The notes under the pieces were generated by a model. The model had not been told where the DNA came from and ran no database searches. It saw only the letters and a list, made by a program, of their open reading frames with translations. Source: Streptomyces sp. GKU 895 (GTDB lineage Bacteria > Actinomycetota > Actinomycetes > Streptomycetales > Streptomycetaceae). Taken from it: 64,000 nt of DNA. The translations under genes and the position numbers were made by a program. Below are positions 35,890 to 44,722 of the stretch, in pieces; position 1 is the stretch's first letter; the number at the start of each line of letters is the position of its first letter. The stretch lies in assembly GCA_002027195.1 (NCBI GenBank), contig MWJO01000014.1, positions 49,666-113,665 on the forward strand, given 5' to 3'.

Positions 35890-36657
35890 ATGAACCACCT
35901 GAAGCTGGAGCGGCAGGGCGCCGTCGTCACCGTACGCCTGCACCGCCCGCACGTCCGCAACGCACTCAGCGGCGAGCTGCTCGCCGAACTCCTCGGCGCG
36001 CTGCGCCCGTTGGACGACGACCCCGACGTCGGCTGCTACGTGCTCACGGGCGCGGAGCGGTACTTCGCGGCCGGGGCCGACATCAAGGAGATGGCCGCGA
36101 TGACGGCCGTCGACATGGTGACGGAGGACTACTTCGGGGCCTGGGAGGAGTTCGCCGACCTGCGCACCCCCAAGATCGCGGCGGTCAACGGCTCTGCGCT
36201 GGGCGGCGGTTGCGAGCTGGTGATGATGTGCGACCTGGTGATCGCGGGGGAGTCGGCGGTGTTCGGCCAGCCGGAGATCAAGCTCGGCGTGATCCCCGGC
36301 ATCGGTGGCACCCAGCGCCTCACCCGCCTGATCGGCCGCGCGAAGGCGATGGACCTGGTCCTCACCGGCCGCACGATGGACGCCCGGGAGGCGGAGAGCG
36401 CGGGCCTGGTGTCCCGGGTGGTCCCCGACGACCAGGTCCTCCCCGAGGCCCTGAAGGCCGCGGAGACGATCGCCTCCTACGGCCGTACGGCGGTCAGAGC
36501 GGCCCGCGAATGCGTCGACCGGTCCCTGGAGACCGGCCTGCGCGACGGCATCCGCTTCGAACGCCGGGTGTTCCACGCCCTGTTCGCGACCCACGACCAG
36601 AAGGAGGGCATGACAGCGTTCCTCGAGAAACGCGCCCCGCACTTCACCGGCCGCTAG
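35890..36657 (+). CDS. enoyl-CoA hydratase/isomerase family protein
   Basis: 255 residues of the crotonase fold. The oxyanion-hole segment AAGADIKEM (60-68) and GALGGGCEL-type ALGGGCELVMMCD are clear, with both catalytic glutamates present: E109 and E129 (GQPEIKLGVIPGIGGTQRL). This favours a true hydratase. AAAGGGG lies about 7 nt before the ATG. It starts 13 nt after the membrane flavoprotein gene and forms the third gene of the operon, so acyl-CoA chemistry may be part of that pathway. Its 3' end overlaps the convergent YdcF-like gene by 14 nt. Confidence 0.92.
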   Translation: MNHLKLERQGAVVTVRLHRPHVRNALSGELLAELLGALRPLDDDPDVGCYVLTGAERYFAAGADIKEMAAMTAVDMVTEDYFGAWEEFADLRTPKIAAVNGSALGGGCELVMMCDLVIAGESAVFGQPEIKLGVIPGIGGTQRLTRLIGRAKAMDLVLTGRTMDAREAESAGLVSRVVPDDQVLPEALKAAETIASYGRTAVRAARECVDRSLETGLRDGIRFERRVFHALFATHDQKEGMTAFLEKRAPHFTGR

Positions 36658-37321
36658 CCAGCGCCGCGCCCACCCCCGGTTCCTTGGGCCCGAGGAACCG
36701 GGGATCGGGCTCGAACACCGCGTCCAGCGCGGCCTTGCCGGCCGCGAAGATCTCGCGAGTACCGCCGTAGTACCAGGTCACGTCGTGCTTGGCGTCGACC
36801 CCGACGCCGTACGACGTCACACCGGCCGCCTCGCACAGCGCGACCGCCCGCCGGATGTGGAAGCCCTGGCTGATCAGCACGGCCTTGTCCACCCCGAAGA
36901 TCTTCTTGGCCCGGACGCAGGAGTCCCAGGTGTCGAACCCGGCGTAGTCACTGACGATCCGGCCGTCGGGAACCCCGTGCCGGGTCAGATAGGCGCGCAT
37001 CGCGTCGGGCTCGTCGTAGTCCTCCCGGCTGTTGTCGCCGGTGACGAGGACGACCTCGACACGGCCCGCGCGGTACAGCTTCGCCGCCGCGTCCAGCCGG
37101 TGCGCGAGATACGGCGACGGCTCCCCGTCCCACAGCCCGGCCCCGAAGACGACGGCGACCTCGGTGCGCGGCACGTCCGCGACGGTGCGCAGCCGGTCGC
37201 CCGTGACGACGTACATCCAGGTCGCCGGGAGTAGCGCCAGCACACACCCGGCCATCACGGCCTGCACGAGCCGCCGCTGCCCGGTACGGGTGCGCGGCAG
37301 GTGGGGTCGGCGCAGTCTCAC
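36644..37321 (-). CDS. YdcF/SanA-like DUF218 membrane protein
   Basis: 225 residues from the GTG at 37321, which has GGGAGG 6 nt upstream; a longer frame to 37375 lacks this. One N-terminal membrane helix (AVMAGCVLALLPATWMYVV) precedes a DUF218 domain: VAVVFGAGLWDGEPSPYLAHRLDAA, VTGDNSREDYDEPDAMRAYL, FDTWDSCVRAKKIFG and ISQGFHIRRAVALCEAAG. SanA-type proteins affect envelope permeability in enterobacteria; here the function is unknown. Convergent with the hydratase gene. Confidence 0.88.
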   Translation of the reverse strand: MRLRRPHLPRTRTGQRRLVQAVMAGCVLALLPATWMYVVTGDRLRTVADVPRTEVAVVFGAGLWDGEPSPYLAHRLDAAAKLYRAGRVEVVLVTGDNSREDYDEPDAMRAYLTRHGVPDGRIVSDYAGFDTWDSCVRAKKIFGVDKAVLISQGFHIRRAVALCEAAGVTSYGVGVDAKHDVTWYYGGTREIFAAGKAALDAVFEPDPRFLGPKEPGVGAALASGR

Positions 37322-37530
37322 GGGGTCCCTCCCAGGTCGTCCTTCGACAGTCAGGGACGTGAAGCAAGCGCTCATGGTTCGCCGCCGTACACGTGACCAG
37401 CCTCACGTACCCGCACGAAACCGCAGGTCAGCGCAGCTCACACTGCCCACCTGCCGCACGGTGAACCCACCGAAAATCCCCGTTATCTTCATGCAACGGG
37501 GCGGCAATGTCCCCCCACCACCATCGGTCC

Positions 37531-38444
37531 ATGACAGCGTCGAACTCTGTTCACGACGAGTCCAAGGCAGTCCACTTCGACAGTACGGCGCACCTCATGA
37601 ACCGGATCAGCAGCCAGCTCGCCAGCCAGCTCAGCCTCGTGTCGCTCGACGGCCGACGGCGGCGCCCCGAACCTCCCCCAGTGCCTGAACGGCCTGGGCG
37701 GTACCCCCATGCGCTCGTCGTCGTGGCCCACGGCAGCCGCGACCCGCGCGCCCTGAGCACCGTACGCGCGCTCCTCGACAAGGTCCGCGCCCGGCGCCCC
37801 GGCCTCCCGGTCCACCTCGTCACATCGAGCTGAACGAGCCGCTGCTGACCGACACCCTCAAGTCCCTCGGCGACCGCGAGGCGATCCTCGTCCCGTTGCT
37901 GCTGAGCCGCGGCTACCACGTGAAGCGGGACATCCCCGAGATGGCCGCCGGGACGGACGTACGCGCCCGCGTGGCGCCCGCGTTGGGCCCGCACCCGTTG
38001 CTGGTGGACGCGCTGCACGCCCGGCTGCTGGAGGCGGGCTGGGAGGAGACCCCGCGCGTGGGCAGCGCGGTGGTCCTGGCGGCGGCGGGCTCGCGCGACC
38101 CCGAGTCGAAGGTCGACATGGCCCGCATGGCGTCCCTGCTGTCGACCCGCCTGGGCGCCCCGGTGGTCCCGGCCTACGCCACGACGGCGGCCCCCACGGT
38201 CCCGGCGGCCGTCGAGGCCCTGGCGGCGAGAGGCTACGACCGCGTGGCGATCGCCTCCTACTTCACGGCCCCGGGCCGCTTCGCGACCGAGTGCGCACAG
38301 GCGGCCCCGTGGATGGCGTCGGCGCCCTTGGGCACCCACGAGGCGATGGCGGACCTCTTGTTGCACAGGTACGACCAGATGACGTCCCTGAGGGGCGCGG
38401 AGAACGGCGCGAGCAACCACGAACAACCCGCGGTCGCCGTCTGA
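37531..38444 (+). pseudogene. sirohydrochlorin chelatase (CbiX-type), one frameshift
   Basis: Inserts metal into sirohydrochlorin in siroheme or cobalamin synthesis; siroheme is the cofactor of NirB in this window. The N-terminal half has ALVVVAHGSRDPRA with the metal-site His, the second half VVLAAAGSRDP and a repeat of the fold. The frame breaks at about 37820: PVHL is followed by a premature stop, and adding one G (CTCGGTCAC) restores GHIELNEPLLTDTL, the conserved region. Corrected length is about 304. Start could be 37531 or the ATG at 37507. Indel likely from sequencing. Confidence 0.85.
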
Positions 38445-38470
38445 CGGAACCAGGCAGCCGAACCGGCGAA

Positions 38471-38493
38471 TTGTCAGTCCCTGCCCGTACTGT
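38471..38493 (+). promoter_or_regulatory. RecA-independent DNA-damage (PafBC/RecA-NDp) type promoter of dgt
   Basis: TTGTCAGTC (38471-38479), 8 nt, then TACTGT (38488-38493) matches the actinobacterial RecA-NDp consensus tTGTCRgtg-N8-TAnnnT. The -10 ends 6 nt before the ATG at 38500, predicting a leaderless transcript. An almost identical element precedes dnaG. Confidence 0.7.
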
Positions 38494-38499
38494 CGAGTC

Positions 38500-39747
38500 A
38501 TGCCGTACGACCTGCCCTCAACCGACCGCTGGGCCCCGGAGCCTGACAAGCGCCCCGGCCGCACCGCCTTCCAGCGCGACCGCGCCCGCATCCTCCACTC
38601 CGCCGCGCTGCGCAGGCTCGCCGGAAAAACGCAGGTCGTCACCCCAGGCACCCGAAGCCAGGCCTGGGACGCGAGCCCGAGAACCCGCCTCACGCACTCC
38701 CTGGAGTGCGCCCAGGTGGGCCGGGAGCTCGGCGCGGCCCTCGGCTGCGACCCCGACCTGGTCGAAGCCGCCTGCCTCGCCCACGACCTCGGCCACCCCC
38801 CGTTCGGTCACAACGGCGAACAGGCCCTGAACGAGTTCGCGGAGGACTGCGGCGGCTTCGAGGGCAACGCACAGTCCCTGCGCCTCCTCACCCGCATCGA
38901 GCCCAAACGCTTCACCGAAGAAGGCTCGGTGGGGCTCAACCTCACCCGCGCCACCCTCGACGCGGCCACCAAATACCCCTGGCCCCGCGGAGCGGCACCG
39001 CACGCGTCCCCCAAGTTCGGCGTCTACGAGGACGACCGCCCCGTCTTCGACTGGGTCCGCAAGGACTCCCCCAGCACCCGCACCTGCTTCGAGGCGCAGG
39101 TCATGGACTGGTCCGACGACGTGGCGTACTCGGTGCACGACGTCGAGGACGGCCTGCACGCGGGCCACATCGACCCCAACTGCCTGCACGCGGACCCGGA
39201 ACGCCAGGCGGTCTTCGCGGTGGCCCTCGGCCGGTACGTCCCCGAGGACACCGACCCCGCCGAACTCGCCGCGGCCCTCGACCGGCTCCAGGACCAGCCG
39301 TGGTGGCCGCACGGCTACGACGGTTCCGCCGTCGCCCAGGCCCGGCTGAAGGACGCCACCAGCCAGCTCATCGGCCGCTTCTGCCTCGCCGCCGAGGGCG
39401 CCACGCGCGCGGCGTTCGGCGGCGGCCCGCTCACGCGATACGCCGCCGAACTCGTCGTACCGCACGAGACGCGGCTGGAGTGCGCGGTCCTCAAGGCCGT
39501 CGCCGACCGTTACGTGATGCAGCGCGCGGAGCAGGAGCGGCTGCGGGCCGACCAGCGGATCGTGGTGGCCGAACTCGCCGAGGCGCTCACCGCCCGCGCC
39601 CCGGACGGGCTCGACCCGCAGTTCCGGGCGCTGTTCGACCAGGCGTCCGACGACCGTGCCCGCAAGCGGGTGATCGTCGACCAGATCGCGTCCCTCACGG
39701 ACGCGTCGGCGCGATCGCTTCATGCTCGCCTGACGGGGCATATGTGA
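38500..39747 (+). CDS. dgt: deoxyguanosinetriphosphate triphosphohydrolase family protein
   Basis: 415 residues of the HD-domain dNTPase family, hydrolysing dGTP (and perhaps other dNTPs) to nucleoside and triphosphate. Metal ligands are H66 ([12 protein letters not shown]), H95-D96 ([17 protein letters not shown]), and the later Asp in [40 protein letters not shown] at 24-46 is the family N-terminus. No ribosome binding site precedes the ATG at 38500, which agrees with the leaderless promoter 6 nt upstream. Damage-type induction would connect it to dNTP control during repair. Confidence 0.94.
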   Translation: MPYDLPSTDRWAPEPDKRPGRTAFQRDRARILHSAALRRLAGKTQVVTPGTRSQAWDASPRTRLTHSLECAQVGRELGAALGCDPDLVEAACLAHDLGHPPFGHNGEQALNEFAEDCGGFEGNAQSLRLLTRIEPKRFTEEGSVGLNLTRATLDAATKYPWPRGAAPHASPKFGVYEDDRPVFDWVRKDSPSTRTCFEAQVMDWSDDVAYSVHDVEDGLHAGHIDPNCLHADPERQAVFAVALGRYVPEDTDPAELAAALDRLQDQPWWPHGYDGSAVAQARLKDATSQLIGRFCLAAEGATRAAFGGGPLTRYAAELVVPHETRLECAVLKAVADRYVMQRAEQERLRADQRIVVAELAEALTARAPDGLDPQFRALFDQASDDRARKRVIVDQIASLTDASARSLHARLTGHM

Positions 39748-39917
39748 GACAGATGTGCCAAGGGTGAAGCGAAACACGCCCGAATGTGACCCTCCGTGGC
39801 CTGATCGGGCCACTCCCTCTTCCCCCATCACGCTGCGTGCGGGACGCTCCCATGTGGCGGCACCCGCTGTGTTCTCTGGGGCGACACTCCCCAGACACCC
39901 CCGGTAGGAGGCATCAA

Positions 39918-41183
39918 GTGGTCGATGCGGACCAGACATTCGTGATCGTCGGAGGTGGTCTCGCCGGCGCCAAGGCAGCCGAGACGCTCCGAGCGGAGGG
40001 CTTCACCGGTCGCGTGATACTGATCTGCGACGAACGCGACCACCCGTATGAGCGTCCGCCCCTGTCCAAGGGCTACCTGCTCGGCAAGGAGGTACGCGAC
40101 AGCGTCTTCGTGCACGAACCGGCCTGGTACGCGCGCAACGACATCGAGCTGCACCTCGGCCAGACGGTCGACGCGATCGACCGCGCGGCCAAGACGGTCC
40201 GCTTCGGCGACGACGGCACGCTCGTCCACTACGACAAGCTGCTTCTGGCCACCGGGGCCGAACCCCGCCGCCTGGACATCCCGGGCACCGACCTCGCGGG
40301 CGTCCACCACCTGCGCCGCCTCGCCCACGCGGAACGCCTCAAGGGCGTGCTGGCCGCGCTGGGCCGGGACAACGGCCACCTGGTGATCGCCGGGGCCGGC
40401 TGGATCGGCCTGGAGGTCGCGGCGGCGGCCCGCGAGTACGGCGCCGAGGTCACGATCATCGAGCCCGCCCCGACCCCGCTGCACGGCGTCCTCGGCCCCG
40501 AGCTGGGCAGTCTCTTCGCCGACCTGCACCGGGAGCACGGCGTGCGCTTCCACTTCGGTGCCCAGCTCACCGAGATCGTCGGCCAGGACGGCATGGTGCT
40601 GGCCGCCCGCACCGACGACGGCGAGGAACACCCGGCGCACGACGTCCTCGCCGCGATCGGCGCGGCCCCGCGCACCGCGCTCGCGGAGGCGGCGGGCCTG
40701 GAGCTCGCCGACCGGGCGCACGGCGGCGGCGTCGCGGTCGACGACCGGCTGCGCACCTCCGACCCCGACATCCACGCGGCCGGTGACGTCGCCTCCTTCC
40801 ACCACGCCCTGTTCGACAGCAGGCTGCGCGTGGAGCACTGGGCCAACGCCCTCAACGGCGGCCCCGCCGCGGCCCGCGCCATGCTCGGCCAGGACCTCGT
40901 CTACGACCGCGTCCCCTACTTCTTCTCCGACCAGTACGACCTGGGGATGGAGTACAGCGGCTGGGCGCCCCCGGGGTCGTACGACGAAGTGGTGATTCGC
41001 GGGGACGCCGGAAAGCGTGAGTTCATCGCGTTCTGGGTGAAGGAGGGCCGGGTGCTGGCGGGGATGAACGTGAACGTGTGGGACGTCACGGACCCGATCC
41101 AGCAGCTGATCCGGACGAAGACACAGGTGGACACGGAGGCACTGGCGGACCCGCACGTTCCGCTCGACAGCCTGGTCTCTTGA
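39918..41183 (+). CDS. ferredoxin-reductase-like FAD-dependent oxidoreductase
   Basis: 421 residues of the BphA4/putidaredoxin reductase type. FAD motif IVGGGLAGAKAAETLRAEGF at the N-terminus, the family RPPLSKGYLLGK, ATGAEPRRLDIPG, NAD motif VIAGAGWIGLEVAAAAREYG, and the FAD-binding HAAGDVASFHH. A C-terminal domain with YFFSDQYDLGMEYSGWAP completes it. It probably transfers electrons from NADH to a ferredoxin that supports P450s or other oxygenases; none adjoins it. GTG at 39918 is chosen for AGGAGG about 7 nt upstream. Confidence 0.92.
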   Translation: MVDADQTFVIVGGGLAGAKAAETLRAEGFTGRVILICDERDHPYERPPLSKGYLLGKEVRDSVFVHEPAWYARNDIELHLGQTVDAIDRAAKTVRFGDDGTLVHYDKLLLATGAEPRRLDIPGTDLAGVHHLRRLAHAERLKGVLAALGRDNGHLVIAGAGWIGLEVAAAAREYGAEVTIIEPAPTPLHGVLGPELGSLFADLHREHGVRFHFGAQLTEIVGQDGMVLAARTDDGEEHPAHDVLAAIGAAPRTALAEAAGLELADRAHGGGVAVDDRLRTSDPDIHAAGDVASFHHALFDSRLRVEHWANALNGGPAAARAMLGQDLVYDRVPYFFSDQYDLGMEYSGWAPPGSYDEVVIRGDAGKREFIAFWVKEGRVLAGMNVNVWDVTDPIQQLIRTKTQVDTEALADPHVPLDSLVS

Positions 41184-41306
41184 GTGTCAGTCCGTCCCCG
41201 TGCTGCGATTCCCGGGGGCGCTGCATCCGACAGCCGCTCCGCGGCGGGCCGGACCCCCGGCCGAAAGACGTCTCGCCTCAGGAGTGTCAGTTCGGCCCCG
41301 TAGAAT
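41184..41306 (+). promoter_or_regulatory. duplicated RecA-NDp/PafBC-type promoter of dnaG
   Basis: GTGTCAGTT (41284-41292), 8 nt, then TAGAAT (41301-41306) fits tTGTCRgtg-N8-TAnnnT. The -10 ends 6 nt before the dnaG GTG, predicting a leaderless mRNA. A near copy, GTGTCAGTC (41184-41192) plus CGTCCCCG, stands 100 nt upstream but is followed by TGCTGC instead of a -10, so it looks like a decayed duplicate. Confidence 0.65.
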
Positions 41307-41312
41307 CACGGT

Positions 41313-43217
41313 GTGGCAGGACGGATCAACGACGAGGACGTGAAGGCGGTACGGGACGCGGTCCCGATCGACGCCGTGGTGTCCGAGTACCTCCAGCTGC
41401 GCAACGCGGGCGGGGGCAACCTCAAGGGCCTGTGCCCGTTCCATGACGAGAAGTCGCCGTCCTTCCAGGTCAGCCCGGGCAAGGGACTCTTCCACTGCTT
41501 CGGCTGCCAGGAGGGCGGCGACACCATCACGTTCGTGATGAAGGTCGACCACCTCACCTTCTCCGAGGCGGTCGAGCGCCTGGCCGCCCAGGCCGGCATC
41601 ACCCTGCGCTACGAGGAGGGCGGGTACAACCCGGCCCACCAGCGCGGCGAACGCATCCGCCTGGTCGAGGCCCACAAGATCGCCGCCGACTGGTACATGG
41701 AACAGCTCGCCACCAGCCCGGAGGCCGACACCGGCCGCAAGTTCCTCGCCGAGCGCGGCTTCGACCAGGCCGCCGCCGAGCACTTCTCCGTCGGCTACAG
41801 CCCCCAGGGCTGGGACCACCTCACCCGCTACCTCCGCGGCAAGGGCTTCACCGACAAGGAACTCCTGCTGTCGGGCCTCTCCCAGGAGGGCCGCCGCGGC
41901 CCCATCGACCGCTTCCGCGGCCGCCTGATGTGGCCGATCCGCGACATCGGCGGCGACGTGGTGGGCTTCGGCGCCCGCAAGCTCTACGAGGCCGACACCG
42001 GCCCGAAGTACCTCAACACACCCGACACGGCGATCTACAAGAAGTCCCAGGTCCTCTACGGCATCGACCTCGCCAAGAAGGACATCGCCAAGGCCTCCCG
42101 CGCGGTCGTCGTCGAGGGCTACACCGACGTCATGGCCTGCCATCTCGCGGGCGTGACGACGGCCATCGCGACCTGCGGCACCGCCTTCGGCGGCGACCAC
42201 ATCAAGATCCTCCGCCGGCTGCTGATGGACAACGGCTCGGCCCGCGTGATCTTCACCTTCGACGGCGACGCCGCCGGCCAGAAGGCCGCCCTGCGCGCCT
42301 TCGAGGACGACCAGAAGTTCGCCGCCGAGACCTACATCGCCATCGCCCCCGACGGCATGGACCCCTGCGACCTGCGCCTCGCCAAGGGCGACGACGCGGT
42401 CGCCGACCTGGTCGAACCCCGCACCCCGCTCTTCGAGTTCGCGCTCCGCCAGATCGTCGTCCGCTACGACCTCGACACCCCGGCGGGCCGGGCGGCGGCC
42501 TTGGACGAGGCCGCCCCGATCGTCGCCCGCATCAAGAACAGCGGCGCGCAGCACGAGGTCGCCGTCCAGCTCGCCGGCATGCTCGGCATCCTCGACACCC
42601 AGTTCGTCGTCAAGCGCGTCGCCCAGCTGGCCCGCTGGGCCCGCGACCGCGGCGGCAAGGGCGCCCCCGCCCCGGCCCGCGGCCCCCAGCAGCCGTACGA
42701 GGCCACCCAGCGCACCGCGGCCGGCGGCCCGCCCTCCCAGCTCCGCAACCCCGTCTACGCCACCGAGCGCGAGCTCCTCAAACTCGCCCTCCAGCGCCCG
42801 GAGTTGGTATCCCCGGCCTTCGACGCCTACGGCATCGACGAGTTCACCGCCGCCCCCTATGCTGCCGTACGCCAGGCGATCATGGAAGCGGGCGGCGCCG
42901 AGTACGGCACGCAGGACCCGCAGGACTATCTGGTCCGGGTCCGCGAGGCCGCCCCCGACGACGCGGTCCGGGCGATGGTCACGGAGCTCGCGGTCGAGGC
43001 GATCATGCGCAAGACCGTCGACGAGATCTACGCGGGCATCCAGCTGGTGGCGGTCCGCCGCCGGGCCGTGGAGCGCCGCGTCCGCGACATCCAGAGCACC
43101 CTCACCCGCCTGGGGACGCACGGGGACCCGGCCGAACTGGCCGCCGTACAGAACGAATTGTGGGTTCTCCAGCAGTACGACCAGGCACTGCGGGAGCACG
43201 GAGCCGCAGCTCTCTGA
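41313..43217 (+). CDS. dnaG: DNA primase DnaG
   Basis: 634 residues. Makes RNA primers at the replication fork with DnaB. The CHC2 zinc finger is C41-x2-H44 (CPFHDEKSPSF) with C62 and C65 (HCFGCQEGGD). The RNA-polymerase core carries EVFDQAAAEH-like YSPQGWDHL and WPIRDIGGDVVGFGARKL. The TOPRIM domain has VVVEGYTDVMACH with catalytic Glu and TFDGDAAGQKAA. The C-terminal helicase-interacting domain follows a Pro/Ala-rich linker. The GTG at 41313 is used because it starts AGRINDEDV, the family N-terminus; no ribosome binding site is seen, consistent with a leaderless transcript. Confidence 0.97.
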   Translation: MAGRINDEDVKAVRDAVPIDAVVSEYLQLRNAGGGNLKGLCPFHDEKSPSFQVSPGKGLFHCFGCQEGGDTITFVMKVDHLTFSEAVERLAAQAGITLRYEEGGYNPAHQRGERIRLVEAHKIAADWYMEQLATSPEADTGRKFLAERGFDQAAAEHFSVGYSPQGWDHLTRYLRGKGFTDKELLLSGLSQEGRRGPIDRFRGRLMWPIRDIGGDVVGFGARKLYEADTGPKYLNTPDTAIYKKSQVLYGIDLAKKDIAKASRAVVVEGYTDVMACHLAGVTTAIATCGTAFGGDHIKILRRLLMDNGSARVIFTFDGDAAGQKAALRAFEDDQKFAAETYIAIAPDGMDPCDLRLAKGDDAVADLVEPRTPLFEFALRQIVVRYDLDTPAGRAAALDEAAPIVARIKNSGAQHEVAVQLAGMLGILDTQFVVKRVAQLARWARDRGGKGAPAPARGPQQPYEATQRTAAGGPPSQLRNPVYATERELLKLALQRPELVSPAFDAYGIDEFTAAPYAAVRQAIMEAGGAEYGTQDPQDYLVRVREAAPDDAVRAMVTELAVEAIMRKTVDEIYAGIQLVAVRRRAVERRVRDIQSTLTRLGTHGDPAELAAVQNELWVLQQYDQALREHGAAAL

Positions 43218-43480
43218 GCGTGTCGCGTCCGTCAGGGTAACCACCCGGTCACGGACCGGACTCAAAAAGTCACCGCACGCCCCTCGTGGCGGCGATGTGT
43301 CGTACTCCACACTGGGTTCCGGTGCCTGAGTCCTCGGAGCGCGGCCGATCCGTCCCCAACGGGTCCCAGACCCCCGCGGTTCCGCTCATCGCGTACGGGA
43401 CGGACAGCGGCGAGGCCGCCGACTCCGTCCCCGAAACAGCGCTGCCGCACTCTGCAGCGATCATCCTGGAGGTCGCCCCC

Positions 43481-44620
43481 GTGCAGACCCAGACCCTCAC
43501 CCAGACCGAGAGCCGTACGGACGCCACGGAGCCGGACGCCGAGACCGACGTTCTCGTCGCGGTCCCGCCGCAGAACCGTGTCGTGCACCACCCCGAGACC
43601 GAGCCCGAGGAGCCGCCCGCCGACGCGCTGGAGAGCGCGGAGGCCGTGGAGGCGCCCGAGCCGGTCGAGGCCCCGGAACCGGCCGCCCGCAACCGCGCCG
43701 ACACCGGCGGACCGTCGTCCGACCTGTTCCGCCAGTACCTCCGCGAGATAGGCCGCATCCCGCTGCTCACCGCGGCCGAGGAGGTCGAACTCGCCCGTCG
43801 CGTCGAGGCCGGCCTGTTCGCGGAGGAGAAGCTCAGCACCACGCCCGACCTCGACAGCCAGCTCGCCCTCGACCTGGACCGCCTGGTCGTGATGGGCCGC
43901 ATGGCCAAGCGCCGCCTCATCGAGGCGAACCTGCGCCTGGTGGTGTCGGTGGCCAAACGGTACGTCGGCCGCGGCCTGACCATGCTCGACCTGGTCCAGG
44001 AGGGGAACCTGGGCCTGATCCGCGCGGTCGAGAAGTTCGACTACGCCCGCGGCTACAAGTTCTCGACGTACGCCACCTGGTGGATCCGCCAGGCCATGTC
44101 CCGCGCCCTCGCCGACCAGGCCCGCACCATCCGCGTCCCGGTCCACGTCGTCGAGCTGATCAACCGGGTCGTCCGCGTCCAGCGCCGCATGCTGCAGGAA
44201 CGCGGCTACGAACCGACGCCGGAGGAGGTGGCCGACCACCTCGACCTCGCGCCGGAGCGCGTCAGCGAGGTGCTGCGGCTGGCCCAGGAACCGGTGTCGC
44301 TGCACGCACCGGTGGGCGAGGAGGACGACGTCGCGCTGGGCGACCTCATCGAGGACGGCGACGCGACCTCCCCCGTGGAGTCGGCGGCGTTCCTGCTTCT
44401 CAGGGAGCATCTGGAGGCGGTGCTCTCCACTCTGGGCGAGCGTGAGCGCAAGGTCGTCCAGCTGAGGTACGGGCTGGTGGACGGTCGGCCGCGGACTCTG
44501 GAGGAGATAGGCCGCATCTTCGGCGTGACGCGGGAGCGGATCCGGCAGATCGAGTCGAAGACGCTCAACAAGCTGCGGGATCATGCCTTTGCGGATCAGC
44601 TGAGGGGCTATCTGGATTGA
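43481..44620 (+). CDS. hrdA: RNA polymerase sigma-70 factor, HrdA-type (group 2)
   Basis: 379 residues from the GTG at 43481, which has GGAGG 8 nt upstream; the frame is open to 43286 and annotation tools may take 43322. An acidic Pro/Glu/Val N-terminus ([14 protein letters not shown]) precedes region 1.2 ([16 protein letters not shown]), region 2 with the -10 recognition [21 protein letters not shown], region 3 ([15 protein letters not shown]) and region 4 with the -35 helix [21 protein letters not shown]. It lacks region 1.1 of HrdB. Position just after dnaG, 263 nt downstream, fits HrdA in Streptomyces. Group 2 sigma factors are dispensable for growth. Confidence 0.92.
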   Translation: MQTQTLTQTESRTDATEPDAETDVLVAVPPQNRVVHHPETEPEEPPADALESAEAVEAPEPVEAPEPAARNRADTGGPSSDLFRQYLREIGRIPLLTAAEEVELARRVEAGLFAEEKLSTTPDLDSQLALDLDRLVVMGRMAKRRLIEANLRLVVSVAKRYVGRGLTMLDLVQEGNLGLIRAVEKFDYARGYKFSTYATWWIRQAMSRALADQARTIRVPVHVVELINRVVRVQRRMLQERGYEPTPEEVADHLDLAPERVSEVLRLAQEPVSLHAPVGEEDDVALGDLIEDGDATSPVESAAFLLLREHLEAVLSTLGERERKVVQLRYGLVDGRPRTLEEIGRIFGVTRERIRQIESKTLNKLRDHAFADQLRGYLD

Positions 44621-44639
44621 TGCCGGGGTGCGGGGGTGT

Positions 44640-44713
44640 GGGGGCTGGTCGCGCCCGCGCGGCGGAGCCGCATATTGATACAGCCCCGCGCCCCTTGGGT
44701 GGGACCAGCCCCC
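44640..44713. repeat. Streptomyces dispersed intergenic repeat, long form, with hairpins
   Basis: Outer arms GGGGGCTGGTC (44640-44650) and GACCAGCCCCC (44703-44713) are perfect complements; an inner hairpin is GCGGC-GGA-GCCGC (44659-44671). On the minus strand it reads AGGGGCGCGGGGCTGTATCA and onward to GGCGCGACCAGCCCCC, a sequence class I recognise between many Streptomyces genes. It sits between convergent hrdA and the ABC operon and may terminate both. Confidence 0.65.
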
Positions 44714-44722
44714 GCCCGCCTA

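Noticed and set aside
37376..37530. GlnR box before the chelatase gene
   Set aside because: One GAAAC is present, but the flanking half-sites at 11-nt steps do not fit.
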